NCBI GenBank assembly: GCA_022843125.1
Contig: JALHOG010000008.1
Span: 1 to 64,000 of the forward strand
DNA length: 64,000 bases
Source: Ilumatobacteraceae bacterium
GTDB taxonomy: Bacteria > Actinomycetota > Acidimicrobiia > Acidimicrobiales > Ilumatobacteraceae
Direction of reading: 5' to 3'
Position 1 is the first letter of the stretch. Each line of letters opens with the position of its first letter. Shown here piece after piece: positions 51,234 to 59,585 of the stretch. Both the position numbers and the translations under genes were made by a program. The notes beneath the pieces were generated by a model. It worked only from the letters and a program-made list of their open reading frames with translations, did not search any database and was not told the origin of the DNA.

Positions 51234-52379
51234 TCACCCGCGGATCATTCGTGCCATGGTCTCGTGGTAGTGCGCGATCTTGCACTCGCGCTCGTTGAGG
51301 ATGTTCTGGGTGTAGGCGCTGGAACGCTTGGTGCGCTTCAGCTGCTGGTAGATGTCGATGTCTTCGCCGACGACCACCTTGAGCCGGTCCCAGTGGGCCT
51401 GCATCCGGGCCTTGTAGTCCTGGTACCGGGGGTCGTCGTCGTCGCCGGGGTAGATGATCTCCCAGCACAGGAACCGGGTGCGGTCGACGTCGATCGGGAT
51501 CGGGTTGAACACCTGGATGTGTTCGGGGTTGCAGTTGAAGACGGTGTTCGGGAACACGACGTAGTGGCAGATGGCCCACTTGTGATGGTCCCACTCGTGC
51601 GCGAGCTGGTCTCGGTGCTGATGGCGTGGGACGAAGCACATGTAGTTGTGGTCGTTGACCATCCAGAAGCTGGTGTCGCGCGCCGACTTGGTCCACTCGG
51701 TACCGACGTGGTGCAGCTCGCCCGTGTGGTAGATCTCGTTGAAGCCGTCGACGACCGCCTTGTAGCTCACGGGCACGTCCCACTCGAGGACGTCGAGCAG
51801 CACCATGTCGTCCATGTCGTACCGGCCGAGGTCGATCAGGATCTCGTCGCCGATCCAACTCGTCAGCGACGGTGCGCGATCGGGCCCGGCGAGGTTGACC
51901 CACACCCAGCCGCCCCACTCGTCGACCGCGACCTGCGGGCTCCTGAGGCCCTTGAGGTGCTCGGGGTCGAAGTCGATGCGCTCGGGTACACCCTTCACCT
52001 TGCCCGTGAGGTCGTAGGTCCAGCCGTGGTACGGGCACGTGAACTGGGTGGCACCGCACCCCTGCCACTCGGTCACGAAGGACGGGCCGCGATGCATGCA
52101 CACGTTGTGGAACGCAGCGAGCGATCCGTCGGGTTGACGAGCGATCACGATCGTCTCGCCGTGACTCTCGAAGCTGATCCAGTCGCCGGCGCCGCGCACC
52201 TGCTCGGAGCGGGCGGCGAGCAGCCACGTCGTGTTGAGCACCTTCTCCCGCTCGAGTTCGAACTGCACCGGGTCGGTGTACGCAGTGCGGCTCATCACCG
52301 ACGGCCCGTAGTCGGGCACGTTCTGGATCGACGGCCCGAGCCGGACCGGGACGTCACCGCGTGTCGGGACGTGGACCAT
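51234..52379 (-). CDS. Rieske non-heme iron oxygenase, alpha subunit
   Basis: 381 residues. Rieske centre C-x-H (VCMHRG) and C-x2-H (CPYHGWTYDL) at about residues 93-115. Mononuclear iron region NEIYHTGELHHVG near 215 supplies two His; the third ligand (Asp/Glu) is likely in the C-terminal part. Length and order fit aromatic-ring or carnitine/betaine-type oxygenases and KshA-like enzymes. The reductase partner is not in the window. Divergent from the SnoaL/TetR genes; palindrome GTTACATAAC lies between. A second, distant Rieske gene is at 56206. Confidence 0.9.
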   Translation of the reverse strand: MVHVPTRGDVPVRLGPSIQNVPDYGPSVMSRTAYTDPVQFELEREKVLNTTWLLAARSEQVRGAGDWISFESHGETIVIARQPDGSLAAFHNVCMHRGPSFVTEWQGCGATQFTCPYHGWTYDLTGKVKGVPERIDFDPEHLKGLRSPQVAVDEWGGWVWVNLAGPDRAPSLTSWIGDEILIDLGRYDMDDMVLLDVLEWDVPVSYKAVVDGFNEIYHTGELHHVGTEWTKSARDTSFWMVNDHNYMCFVPRHQHRDQLAHEWDHHKWAICHYVVFPNTVFNCNPEHIQVFNPIPIDVDRTRFLCWEIIYPGDDDDPRYQDYKARMQAHWDRLKVVVGEDIDIYQQLKRTKRSSAYTQNILNERECKIAHYHETMARMIRG

Positions 52380-52492
52380 GGCGTGCTCCTGTGGGGTCGG
52401 CCCGCTGCCGGGCTGGTGTCGGGCTGGCTCGTCGGGATCGGGAGGGACGGGGGCAGCACCGCAGCGACACCCCCATCTTTCGCGGAACGGAT

Positions 52493-52516
52493 GTTACATA
52501 ACCGCCGTGATACGTT
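52493..52516. promoter_or_regulatory. Palindrome and -10 box between Rieske and SnoaL genes
   Basis: GTTA-CA-TAAC (52493-52502) is a perfect inverted repeat in the divergent gap. TACGTT (52511-52516) ends seven bases before GTG 52524, so the SnoaL-like mRNA is probably leaderless. A TetR gene is the second gene of that unit and may bind here. Confidence 0.45.
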
Positions 52517-52523
52517 CAAGGCC

Positions 52524-53045
52524 GTGCCGGGGATCGGGGAGGGCAGCTGGCTCGACACCAGCGACGTCGTCGAGATCACCGCGCTGATGGCCCGCTTCGC
52601 CCACGCGATCGACGAGTGCGACTGGCCGGCGTACCGGTTGGTCTTCGCCGATGAGATCGAGCTCGACTACTCGTCGTGGCGCGCCGGCTCCCTCGGCCGC
52701 TGGTCGGCGGACGACTGGGTCGCCCGAGCCGCTCGACTCTTCCCCGGCCTCACCGGCACGCAGCATGCCGTCACCAACATCGTCGTCGAGCCGGGCCCGA
52801 ATCCCGGCGAGGCGCACGTCCGTGCATCGGTCCGAGCCGACCACGCCATCGTCGACGGCGCCACTACCCGCGTGTTCACGGTGTCGGGTCGGTACGACGA
52901 TCGGTGCCGACGGGCTGCCGACGGTTGGCGCATCAGCGCGAAACGTCTGGTGGTCGCGTGGACGGTCGGCGAACCCGGCCTGCTCGACGAGGCGCGCGCA
53001 GCCGTCGCAGCCGGAACACCACGCCGAACCGGGAGCGAGGGCTGA
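52524..53045 (+). CDS. SnoaL-like/NTF2-fold protein
   Basis: 173 residues from GTG 52524. EITALMARFAHAIDECDWPAYRLVFADEIELDY, ARLFPGLTGTQHAVTNIVVE, and VSGRYDDRCRRAADGWRISAKRLVVAW show the SnoaL/ring-hydroxylating beta-subunit-like cone fold. The divergent Rieske alpha gene suggests it could be a beta-like partner, or a separate isomerase/dehydratase. One base separates its stop from the TetR start. Confidence 0.82.
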   Translation: MPGIGEGSWLDTSDVVEITALMARFAHAIDECDWPAYRLVFADEIELDYSSWRAGSLGRWSADDWVARAARLFPGLTGTQHAVTNIVVEPGPNPGEAHVRASVRADHAIVDGATTRVFTVSGRYDDRCRRAADGWRISAKRLVVAWTVGEPGLLDEARAAVAAGTPRRTGSEG

Positions 53046-53046
53046 C

Positions 53047-53640
53047 GTGCCCAAGGTCGTCGACGTCGAGCTGCGGCGAGCCGAACTCGCCCACGCCGCC
53101 GCGCGGCTGATCGCACGCTCCGGCATCGAGGCGGCGACGATGCGCGAGGTCGCGGCCGAGGCCGGACTCACCACGGGCGCGCTCACGCACTACTTCGCCG
53201 ACAAGCACGAACTGCTCCTCACCACCTTCCAGGCGTCGCTCGCCCGTCGCCGGTCGCAGCGACCACCCGCTGCGGGCACGCCGCCCGAGGCGCTGCTGCT
53301 CGCGTCACTCGAGGGTGCGCTCCCGGTCGACGACGATCGCTGGATGCACTGGATGGTCACGATCGCGTGCTGTTCTCAGGCGGCCGGCGACCCCGAGCTC
53401 GCCGATGCGCAGAGCCAGGCGTACGCGGAGTTCGCCGGGTACATCGGCGACCTCGCCCGTGCCTGCGGCTTGGCCCAGCGCTCCGACGCCGCCGAGGTCG
53501 CGGCGACACTGATCGCCGTCGCCGACGGGATCGCCGTGCAGGCGCTGTTCCATCCCGGAGGGTGGCCGGCCGAGCGTCAGCGGGCCGTGCTGCACTCGAT
53601 GCTCGCGACGCTCGGACTCACCGTCACCGCGCGACAGTGA
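53047..53640 (+). CDS. TetR-family transcriptional regulator
   Basis: 197 residues from GTG 53047. The N-terminal helix-turn-helix reads AELAHAAARLIARSGIEAATMREVAAEAGLTTGALTHYFADKHELLL, the standard TetR pattern. The C-terminal ligand domain contains WMHWMVTIACCSQAAGDPEL and ALFHPGGWP, resembling BetI-like TetR members. Located in the oxygenase region with several short palindromes (GTTACATAAC at 52493, TAACTG/CAGTTA at 57373, CTAGTG/CACTAG at 60926) that are possible targets. Which it binds is unknown. Confidence 0.9.
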   Translation: MPKVVDVELRRAELAHAAARLIARSGIEAATMREVAAEAGLTTGALTHYFADKHELLLTTFQASLARRRSQRPPAAGTPPEALLLASLEGALPVDDDRWMHWMVTIACCSQAAGDPELADAQSQAYAEFAGYIGDLARACGLAQRSDAAEVAATLIAVADGIAVQALFHPGGWPAERQRAVLHSMLATLGLTVTARQ

Positions 53641-53644
53641 CGGG

Positions 53645-54460
53645 ATGCGATTCGCCTTCTCCACGTCGCCGCAACGGACCACCTGGGAGTGGATGCGAGA
53701 GGTCTGGCAACGCGCTGACGCGCTCGACGTGTTCGAGTCGGGCTGGACCTTCGATCACCTCTACCCGCTGTTCGGCGACTCGACCGACGACTGCATGGAT
53801 GGGTGGGTGACGCTCACCGCGCTGCTCCACGAGACGTCACGGCTGCGCGGCGGAGTGCTCGTGACCGGCATGGTGTACCGACATCCCGGCGTGCTCGCGA
53901 ACATGGCGTCGACGCTCGACATCACCTCAGGGGGTCGGCTCGAGCTCGGTATCGGCGCCGGTTGGAACGAGGAGGAGTGCGACGCGTTCGGCATCGAACT
54001 CGGGACGCTGCGCGAGCGGTTCGACCGCTTCGAGGAGGGCCTTGCCGTGCTCGACTCGCTGCTCACGAACGATCGCACCACGTTCGACGGCCGGTACTAC
54101 CGACTCGACGGCGCGATGAACAACCCGAAGCCGGTGCAGTCGCCGTTGCCGATCTGCATCGGCGGTGTCGGGCGCACGCGCACCCTGCCGCTCGCAGCCA
54201 GCTATGCCCACCATTGGAACTACGGCGGCAGCGATGTCGCAGAGTTCGCCGAATGTCGCGACGTGCTCCACGGAGCGTGCGCTGCGATCGGCCGAGACCC
54301 GGCAGAGATCACCTCCAGCGTGCTGCTGCGCTGGTCGGGCGCCGAACAGCTGCGCGCCGACGCCGACTCCTTCGCGGCCGCAGGTGCCGACCTCGGCATC
54401 GTGTCGATCCCGAAGACCGAACCCCCGTCGGTGATCGACGAGATCGCCGCCATTCTCTGA
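53645..54460 (+). CDS. Luciferase-like (LLM class) F420/FMN-dependent oxidoreductase
   Basis: 271 residues. FAFSTSPQRTTWEWMREVW, then LVTGMVYRHPGVLANMASTLDITSGGRLELGIGAGWNEEECDAFGI, and a C-terminal PLPICIGGVGRTRTLPLAA, are diagnostic of the bacterial luciferase-like barrel. The G-I-G-A-G-W-x-x-x-E segment is common in F420-dependent members of actinobacteria. It could reduce or oxygenate a catabolic intermediate in this cluster. Ribosome site not obvious; it starts four bases after the TetR stop, so it likely shares that transcript. Confidence 0.9.
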   Translation: MRFAFSTSPQRTTWEWMREVWQRADALDVFESGWTFDHLYPLFGDSTDDCMDGWVTLTALLHETSRLRGGVLVTGMVYRHPGVLANMASTLDITSGGRLELGIGAGWNEEECDAFGIELGTLRERFDRFEEGLAVLDSLLTNDRTTFDGRYYRLDGAMNNPKPVQSPLPICIGGVGRTRTLPLAASYAHHWNYGGSDVAEFAECRDVLHGACAAIGRDPAEITSSVLLRWSGAEQLRADADSFAAAGADLGIVSIPKTEPPSVIDEIAAIL

Positions 54461-54493
54461 ACACAGGGCTTGCGCACGCCGTCTGTAGTCCAC

Positions 54494-54503
54494 CTATAGT
54501 TAC
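54494..54503 (+). promoter_or_regulatory. Promoter motif CTATAGTTAC
   Basis: TATAGT (54495-54500) is a good -10 box for the SDR pair, leaving a leader of about 55 bases with a ggggg ribosome site. The 10-base motif CTAYAGTWAC recurs before the genes at 57351 (minus) and 58765, and as CACTAGTAAC before 60990. Confidence 0.5.
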
Positions 54504-54560
54504 TGCCGCTCCCCACCGACCTGGTGCGGGGCGAGGGGACACGATCAGGGGGCCGGGTAC

Positions 54561-55340
54561 ATGGCAGAACTGGAAGGCCGCGTCGCGGCGATCTGCGGGG
54601 GCACCAGCGGTGTCGGTCTCGCGATCGCGAAGGCATTCGCGAACGACGGCGCATCGATGGTGATCAGCGGCCGGCGCGCCGAGAAGGCACCGGCAGCGCT
54701 CGCCGAGCTGAACATCGGCGACCGGGCCCACTTCCTCCAGGGCGACGGGACGAGCCAGGACGACTGCGAAGCGCTGATCGCCGAGACGGTGTCGCGCTAC
54801 GGCAGGATCGACCTCCTCGTCAACTGCGCCGGAGGCTCGAAGGACAACGCACCGGTGGTCGACCTGACGGACGAAGCGATGGAGTTCGGCCTCAAGGTCA
54901 ACTACTGGAGCTCGTTCTGGCTCACCCGTGCGGCGCTCAAGCACATGATCCCGCAGAACTTCGGGCGGATCATGTACATCTCGTCGGTCGAGGGCAAGGT
55001 CGGCAAGCCAGGTCTGTCGCAGTACGTCGTCGGCAAGCACGCCGTCAACGCCCTCACGAAGTGCGTGGCCAAGGAGGTCGGCGCCCTCGGCATCACGGTC
55101 AACGCGCTCTGCGCCGGTGCGATGGACACGCCGATGATGCAGGAAGCCGGTCCGGCCGCCGCCGAGTCGATGGGCATCACCTACGAGGAACTGCTCGGAT
55201 GGTTCGCCCAGGAGTCGGCCACGAAGCGGCTCGTCACCGTCGAGGACTGCGCGCTCGTCGCGTCGCTCCTCGCCTCCGAGGCCGGTGCCGGGATCACCGG
55301 ATCGATGGTCTCGATCGACGGCGGCACGGCGCCGTACTGA
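54561..55340 (+). CDS. Short-chain dehydrogenase/reductase
   Basis: 259 residues. The cofactor loop is G-G-T-S-G-V-G in AAICGGTSGVGLAIA, a variant of T-G-x3-G-x-G. SGRRAEK after strand 2 (Arg instead of Asp) suggests NADP preference. NCAGG, catalytic Ser in YISSVEGK, and Y-x3-K in SQYVVGKHA are present. C-terminal ITGSMVSIDGGTAPY ends in the usual strand. A close homologue follows at 55380; the shared ISSVEGK(V/L)GKPG and GG(T)(A/M)PY tails show a tandem duplication. Likely two successive oxidations or different stereoisomers of one substrate class. Confidence 0.92.
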   Translation: MAELEGRVAAICGGTSGVGLAIAKAFANDGASMVISGRRAEKAPAALAELNIGDRAHFLQGDGTSQDDCEALIAETVSRYGRIDLLVNCAGGSKDNAPVVDLTDEAMEFGLKVNYWSSFWLTRAALKHMIPQNFGRIMYISSVEGKVGKPGLSQYVVGKHAVNALTKCVAKEVGALGITVNALCAGAMDTPMMQEAGPAAAESMGITYEELLGWFAQESATKRLVTVEDCALVASLLASEAGAGITGSMVSIDGGTAPY

Positions 55341-55379
55341 CACGCGACGACGACACAGGACGAGGAAGAGGGAACTGAC

Positions 55380-56162
55380 ATGGGCAAGCTCGAAGGAAAG
55401 GTCGCCGCGATCACCGGCGGCACGCGGTCGATCGGTCGCGGCATGGCGGAGGCGTTCCTCCGTGAAGGGGCCAAGGTCGTCGTCAACGGACGCGACCAGG
55501 CCAAGGGTGAAGCGGCGGTCGCCGAGATGGGCGGAGGCGACAACGTCGCCTTCTACGCCGGAGACGCAGCCACGCAGGCCACGAACGAGGGCATCGTCGA
55601 CTTCGCGATCGAGCGCTTCGGCCAGCTCGACATCATGTGCCTGAACTCGGGCGGTGTGAAGCAGACCGCCCCGGTGATGATGATGAGCGACGAGGAGTGG
55701 GCGCTCGAGGTCGACTGGAACCTGAACAGCGTGTTCTGGGGCATGCGCAAGTCGCTCCAGCACATGGTGCCGCGAGGTTCGGGGCGCATTCTCGTGACGT
55801 CGTCGGTCGAGGGCAAGCTCGGCAAGCCGGGCATCCCCGGCTACGCGGCCACCAAGCACGGGGTGAACGGCCTCGTGAAGGCAGCGGCCCAGGAGACCGG
55901 CACGAGCGGCGTGACCGTCAACGCCATCCTGCCCGGCCTGATCGAGACCGACATCGTCCGCGAGACCGGCCCCGCATCCGCCGAGATGATGGGCCTGCCG
56001 AGCTATGAGGCGATGCTCGAGCTCTTCACGCAGGAGTCGGCGATCAAGCGCTGCAACACGGTCGAAGAGGTGGCAGCGGTCGCGGTGATGCTCGCGAGCG
56101 ACGCCGCCCGCAACTTCACCGGCTGCATGTTCGCGGTCGACGGCGGCACGATGCCGTACTGA
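55380..56162 (+). CDS. Short-chain dehydrogenase/reductase, tandem homologue
   Basis: 260 residues. ITGGTRSIGRGMAEAF (G-G-T-x-S-I-G), VNGRDQAK after strand 2, LNSGGVK in place of N-N-A-G, TSSVEGKLGKPGIPGY with the catalytic Ser, and Y-A-A-T-K as Y-x3-K. The Asn of N-N-A-G is kept as LNSGG. It starts 39 bases after the upstream homologue and has the ribosome site gaggaagagggaa. Substrate unknown; the C-terminal INAILPGLIETDIV loop is typical for sterol or acyl substrates, but this is not decisive. Confidence 0.92.
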   Translation: MGKLEGKVAAITGGTRSIGRGMAEAFLREGAKVVVNGRDQAKGEAAVAEMGGGDNVAFYAGDAATQATNEGIVDFAIERFGQLDIMCLNSGGVKQTAPVMMMSDEEWALEVDWNLNSVFWGMRKSLQHMVPRGSGRILVTSSVEGKLGKPGIPGYAATKHGVNGLVKAAAQETGTSGVTVNAILPGLIETDIVRETGPASAEMMGLPSYEAMLELFTQESAIKRCNTVEEVAAVAVMLASDAARNFTGCMFAVDGGTMPY

Positions 56163-56205
56163 TCAGCGATCGCGATCCCTGATCACTCCGACCGCCCGCA
56201 GATGC

Positions 56206-57351
56206 TCAGGCGAGCAGCCGGCTGATCCAGCGGTGGAGGTTCTGGTTGCCCATCTCGTTGCGGCCGAAGCGGAACGGTTCACCGGTGGCGGCGAGCACGT
56301 CGGTGTGGCGGGTGATGTCGATCACGGTGAGGAAGTCCTCCTCGTAGGTGACGTCGCGGTAGAGCTGCCGCTTCTGCTCGGCTTCGGCGCGCTGCTCGTC
56401 GGTGACGAGTGGCTCGCGGAAGTACTGGTACTGCACGACCGTCGACTCGCCGGGGGTGGGGCCCGGATAGATCCGGCTCACCATCAACGAGCGGTGCGGG
56501 TGCCCCGAGATCGAGATGTTCGGGAACACGTAGTGCACGAGCGAGAAGCAGTCGTACGGCTCGGGCCAGTCCTCCGGCGCGACGTCGCGCTGGTCGACGA
56601 TGCCCTTGTTCGCGAAGCCGATCCGAACGTGGGGCCCGTACAGGTCGTAGGTGTTCCGGTTGGTGATCGCCTTCGCACCGATCGTGTTCCGGTGGAGGTA
56701 GCCGAGGTGGTACCCATCGAGGTAGCCGTCGGCGGTGGCCTTCCAGTTGCCGCTCGGGAGCTTCGTCTCGACGTCGTGTCGGTGCAGCTTCGTGAGGTTG
56801 AGCATCTCGAGCGCCGACTGCATGTCGCCGAGCCACTCGTCGATGTCGAGCGCGGCACCGATGGTGAGGATCGAGAAGATCGCTCCGGCGCGCTCGGCGG
56901 TGGGGTACGCCATGAGCCCGTCGACGTCGAGGTCGGCGAATCCCTCCCTGCCCGGTAGCCCGACGAGCTTGCCCTCGGTGTCGTACACCCAGGAGTGGTA
57001 CGGGCAGGTCATGCGCCGGCTGTGGCCGAAGCAGCCTTCGGCGACCGAGCGGCCGCGGTGGCGGCACGCGTTGAGGAACGTGCGGGCGACACCGTCTTCG
57101 CCGCGCACCACCACGATCGGACGGTCGGCGATGTCGAGCGTGGTGAAGTCCCCCGGGTTGGGGATGTCGCACGAGAGGGCGACGAGCAGCGGGTTGCGGC
57201 GGAACACCACGTCGAGCTCGCGAGCGAAACGGGACGGGTCGCGGTACTCCTCGGCCGGTACGAGCATCATCGATTCGGCGAAGTCGCTGTGGTTGGCATC
57301 GACGTTGGTGAGCAACCGTCGGCCGAGATCCGGCAGCGGTGTGGCGGTCAT
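56206..57351 (-). CDS. Rieske non-heme iron oxygenase, alpha subunit (second)
   Basis: 381 residues from ATG 57351, with gaggggac before it. C-x-H (ACRHRGRSV) and C-x2-H (CPYHSWVYDTEGKL) make the Rieske centre at about 84-105. Iron-site region DGYLDGYHLGYLHRNTIG near 205-220 has two His. GHPHRSLMVSRIYPGPTPGEST and a late FLTVIDITRHTD region finish the catalytic domain. It differs clearly from the 51234 protein. Divergent from the P450 gene, with inverted repeat TAACTG/CAGTTA between their starts. Likely substrate: an aromatic or steroid-like ring; unproven. Confidence 0.9.
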   Translation of the reverse strand: MTATPLPDLGRRLLTNVDANHSDFAESMMLVPAEEYRDPSRFARELDVVFRRNPLLVALSCDIPNPGDFTTLDIADRPIVVVRGEDGVARTFLNACRHRGRSVAEGCFGHSRRMTCPYHSWVYDTEGKLVGLPGREGFADLDVDGLMAYPTAERAGAIFSILTIGAALDIDEWLGDMQSALEMLNLTKLHRHDVETKLPSGNWKATADGYLDGYHLGYLHRNTIGAKAITNRNTYDLYGPHVRIGFANKGIVDQRDVAPEDWPEPYDCFSLVHYVFPNISISGHPHRSLMVSRIYPGPTPGESTVVQYQYFREPLVTDEQRAEAEQKRQLYRDVTYEEDFLTVIDITRHTDVLAATGEPFRFGRNEMGNQNLHRWISRLLA

Positions 57352-57371
57352 GTCCCCTCCTCGTATCGGGG

Positions 57372-57396
57372 CTAACTGTAGACGCTGTGCAGTTAT
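57372..57396. promoter_or_regulatory. Inverted repeat and promoter motif between Rieske and P450 genes
   Basis: TAACTG (57373-57378) and CAGTTA (57390-57395) form a perfect pair with an 11-base spacer. On the minus strand CTACAGTTAG (57381-57372) matches the CTAYAGTWAC motif, TACAGT being a -10 candidate for the Rieske gene. Confidence 0.5.
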
Positions 57397-57466
57397 TCGC
57401 CCAGTGTCAGGGCGGGTCGAGACCACCTCGTCATCGGACGCAGAGCACCGCTACCGTCGGCGAGCG

Positions 57467-58705
57467 ATGCGAGTCGAGGATGTCGATCTGTCCGATCCGG
57501 CGACGCAGCGCGACTGGTACCCCACCTACGACCTGCTCCGCGAACACGCGCCGATGTACCGGATGCCCGGCACCGACACCTATGTGCTCACCCGATACGA
57601 GGATGTGGCATGGGTGAGCCGCCGGACCGATCTGTTCGCGAACGGGCCGGCGCCGAGCGCGGCGCTCGTGAAGGACGAGGAGGCGATGCGGATCTACCGC
57701 GACCGCGGGCGGGTGCGGCGCACCATCCTCGGGACCGACCCGCCGGTCCACCGTCGTTACCGCGACCTGGTCGACCCGTTCTTCAATGCTCGCGGCGCCG
57801 AGCGCCGGCGTGAGCTCGTCGCCGACGCCGTCGACGAGCTGATCGACGGCTGGATCGGTCGTTCCGGCATCGACTTCGTCACCGACTTCGCGCTACCGCT
57901 CCCGGTTCGCATCATCACCGAGACGCTCGGCTTTCCGGTGGCCGACATCCCCCAGCTCAAGGCGTGGTCGGCGGCCTGGGTGATGCCGTTCGCCGGCGGA
58001 CTCACGCCCGAGCAGCAACGGTTCGTCGCCGAGCAGGGCACCGAGTTCCAGGCCTACATCATCGACACGATCGCACAGAAGCGAGCCGCGCCCGACGAGT
58101 CGGTGATCAGCCACCTCGCCTCCGCGACGTTTGCATCGCCCGATGGCCCGCGCCCGCTGACCGAGGAGGAGATCGTGTTCACGGTCGACCACCTCTACAT
58201 CGGCGGCAACGAGACGACGACGTTCGCGCTCACCTGGGGCCTGCGGTGGTTGCTCGCACGGCCCGATCTCTGGGAGCGGCTGCGCGACGACCGGTCGAAG
58301 GTGCCGACCTTCGTCGAGGAGGTACTCCGGCTCGACTCACCGACCCAGGGGCTGTACCGGCACACCCTCGCCGACGTCGAGCGCCACGGTGTCGTGATCC
58401 CGGCCGGATCCACGGTCCACATCCGTTTCGGTGCCGCCAACCGCGATCCGCGCATGTTCCCCGATCCCGCCGTGCTCGACCTCGATCGCCCGAACGCGGC
58501 GCGCCACGTCGCCTTCGGGCAGGGCGAGCACCACTGCCCCGGCGCCGGGCTCAGCCGGCTCGAGCAGCACGTCGCCTGGAACCGATTGCTCGACCGGGTC
58601 GACGAGTGGTGGCTGGTCGGCGACGCCCAGCTCACGACGATGCCGGGGTTCGTGCTGTGGGCGCTCGACGCGCTCCCGGTCGGGTTCCGACCGGCGCTTC
58701 GCTGA
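57467..58705 (+). CDS. Cytochrome P450
   Basis: 412 residues from ATG 57467. I-helix YIGGNETTTFAL at about 245-256, ExxR at about 285-288 (EVLR), and heme loop FGQGEHHCPGAGLSRLE with Cys357. The I-helix lacks the common A-G-x-D/E-T and has G-G-N-E-T-T. TACCGT ends nine bases before the ATG, so the leader is very short. It is divergent from the second Rieske gene. Redox partners are not in the window. Actinobacterial P450s of this type often hydroxylate terpenoids or steroids. Confidence 0.93.
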   Translation: MRVEDVDLSDPATQRDWYPTYDLLREHAPMYRMPGTDTYVLTRYEDVAWVSRRTDLFANGPAPSAALVKDEEAMRIYRDRGRVRRTILGTDPPVHRRYRDLVDPFFNARGAERRRELVADAVDELIDGWIGRSGIDFVTDFALPLPVRIITETLGFPVADIPQLKAWSAAWVMPFAGGLTPEQQRFVAEQGTEFQAYIIDTIAQKRAAPDESVISHLASATFASPDGPRPLTEEEIVFTVDHLYIGGNETTTFALTWGLRWLLARPDLWERLRDDRSKVPTFVEEVLRLDSPTQGLYRHTLADVERHGVVIPAGSTVHIRFGAANRDPRMFPDPAVLDLDRPNAARHVAFGQGEHHCPGAGLSRLEQHVAWNRLLDRVDEWWLVGDAQLTTMPGFVLWALDALPVGFRPALR

Positions 58706-58726
58706 GGCACGGTTCCTCGACGCGTT

Positions 58727-58736
58727 CTACAGTAAC
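58727..58736 (+). promoter_or_regulatory. Promoter motif CTACAGTAAC
   Basis: TACAGT (58728-58733) is a -10 candidate for the gene at 58765, leaving a leader of about 25 bases with a strong ribosome site (aggagggg). Matches the CTAYAGTWAC motif at 54494 and 57372. Confidence 0.5.
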
Positions 58737-58764
58737 TCCGTCGTTCGGGGGAACAGGAGGGGTC

Positions 58765-59556
58765 ATGTCAGCTGAGGGATTGGCGTCGGTGGCGCGCAGC
58801 ATCGACGAGGTGAAGCAGGTGATCACCTCGCTCACCGACGAGGAGTGGACCCGCCCGAGCGGGTGTTCCGGGTGGACCGTGCGTGATCTCGTCGCGCACA
58901 TGAGCTCCAACTACAAGGAGATGGTCGAGCCGTCGCCGCCGCCCCCCGAGCCGCTCGATCTGCCGGCCGAGCGCCTGATGGACCTGCTCGTCGACCTGCG
59001 CGACGGGTGGACGCACGAGCAGATCCGCGACGAGTACCTCCAGTACTGCGACGGTGCGTTCAGTGGCCTCACCGCGCTCCAGGACGAGCCCCTCGCGTCG
59101 ACGGTGATCCCACTCGTCGACCTCGGCAGCTATCCGATGCACCAGATCGCCGACGCGTACGCGTTCGACCACTACTGCCATCTGCGCATCGACCTGCTCG
59201 CCCCGCACGGCCCGATCGAGCGCGACCTCCCGCCGGCGGACGATGCGCTGGCCGGCCCGGTGGTCGGCTGGATGCTCGCCGGGCTCCCGCAGATGCAACC
59301 CGGCCTCCACGAGCAGCTCACCGGGCGGATCCGCCTGCAGCTCGACGGCCCGGGCGGCGGCAGCTGGGATCTGTCCCGAGATGGCGACGCGATCGTCGTC
59401 GGCGCGCCCGACGGCGACGCCGAGGCGGTGGTCACTTCCACCGCGCACGACTTCGTGCTGTGGGGCACGGTCCGCACATCGTGGCGCGACGCCTGCACGG
59501 TGGAAGGAAACGAGGCGGTCGCAGCGACCTTCCTCGATGCCCTCAACATCGTGTGA
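58765..59556 (+). CDS. Maleylpyruvate isomerase-fold (DinB-like, mycothiol-dependent type) protein
   Basis: 263 residues from ATG 58765. Residues 1-160 form the DinB-like helical bundle: VARSIDEVKQVITSLTDEEWTRPSGCSGWTVRDLVAHMSSN, a late ADAYAFDHYCHLRIDLL with H-x3-H-type metal ligands. The C-terminal part (GRIRLQLDGPGGGSWDLSRDGDAIVV, ATAHDF-like strands) is the SCP2-like or MDMPI C-terminal domain. Family members bind zinc and use mycothiol in isomerisation, though many have unknown roles. It converges on the acyl-CoA dehydrogenase gene. Confidence 0.85.
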   Translation: MSAEGLASVARSIDEVKQVITSLTDEEWTRPSGCSGWTVRDLVAHMSSNYKEMVEPSPPPPEPLDLPAERLMDLLVDLRDGWTHEQIRDEYLQYCDGAFSGLTALQDEPLASTVIPLVDLGSYPMHQIADAYAFDHYCHLRIDLLAPHGPIERDLPPADDALAGPVVGWMLAGLPQMQPGLHEQLTGRIRLQLDGPGGGSWDLSRDGDAIVVGAPDGDAEAVVTSTAHDFVLWGTVRTSWRDACTVEGNEAVAATFLDALNIV

Positions 59557-59585
59557 CGCGACCGCCCGGCGCGCGCACCCGGCGT

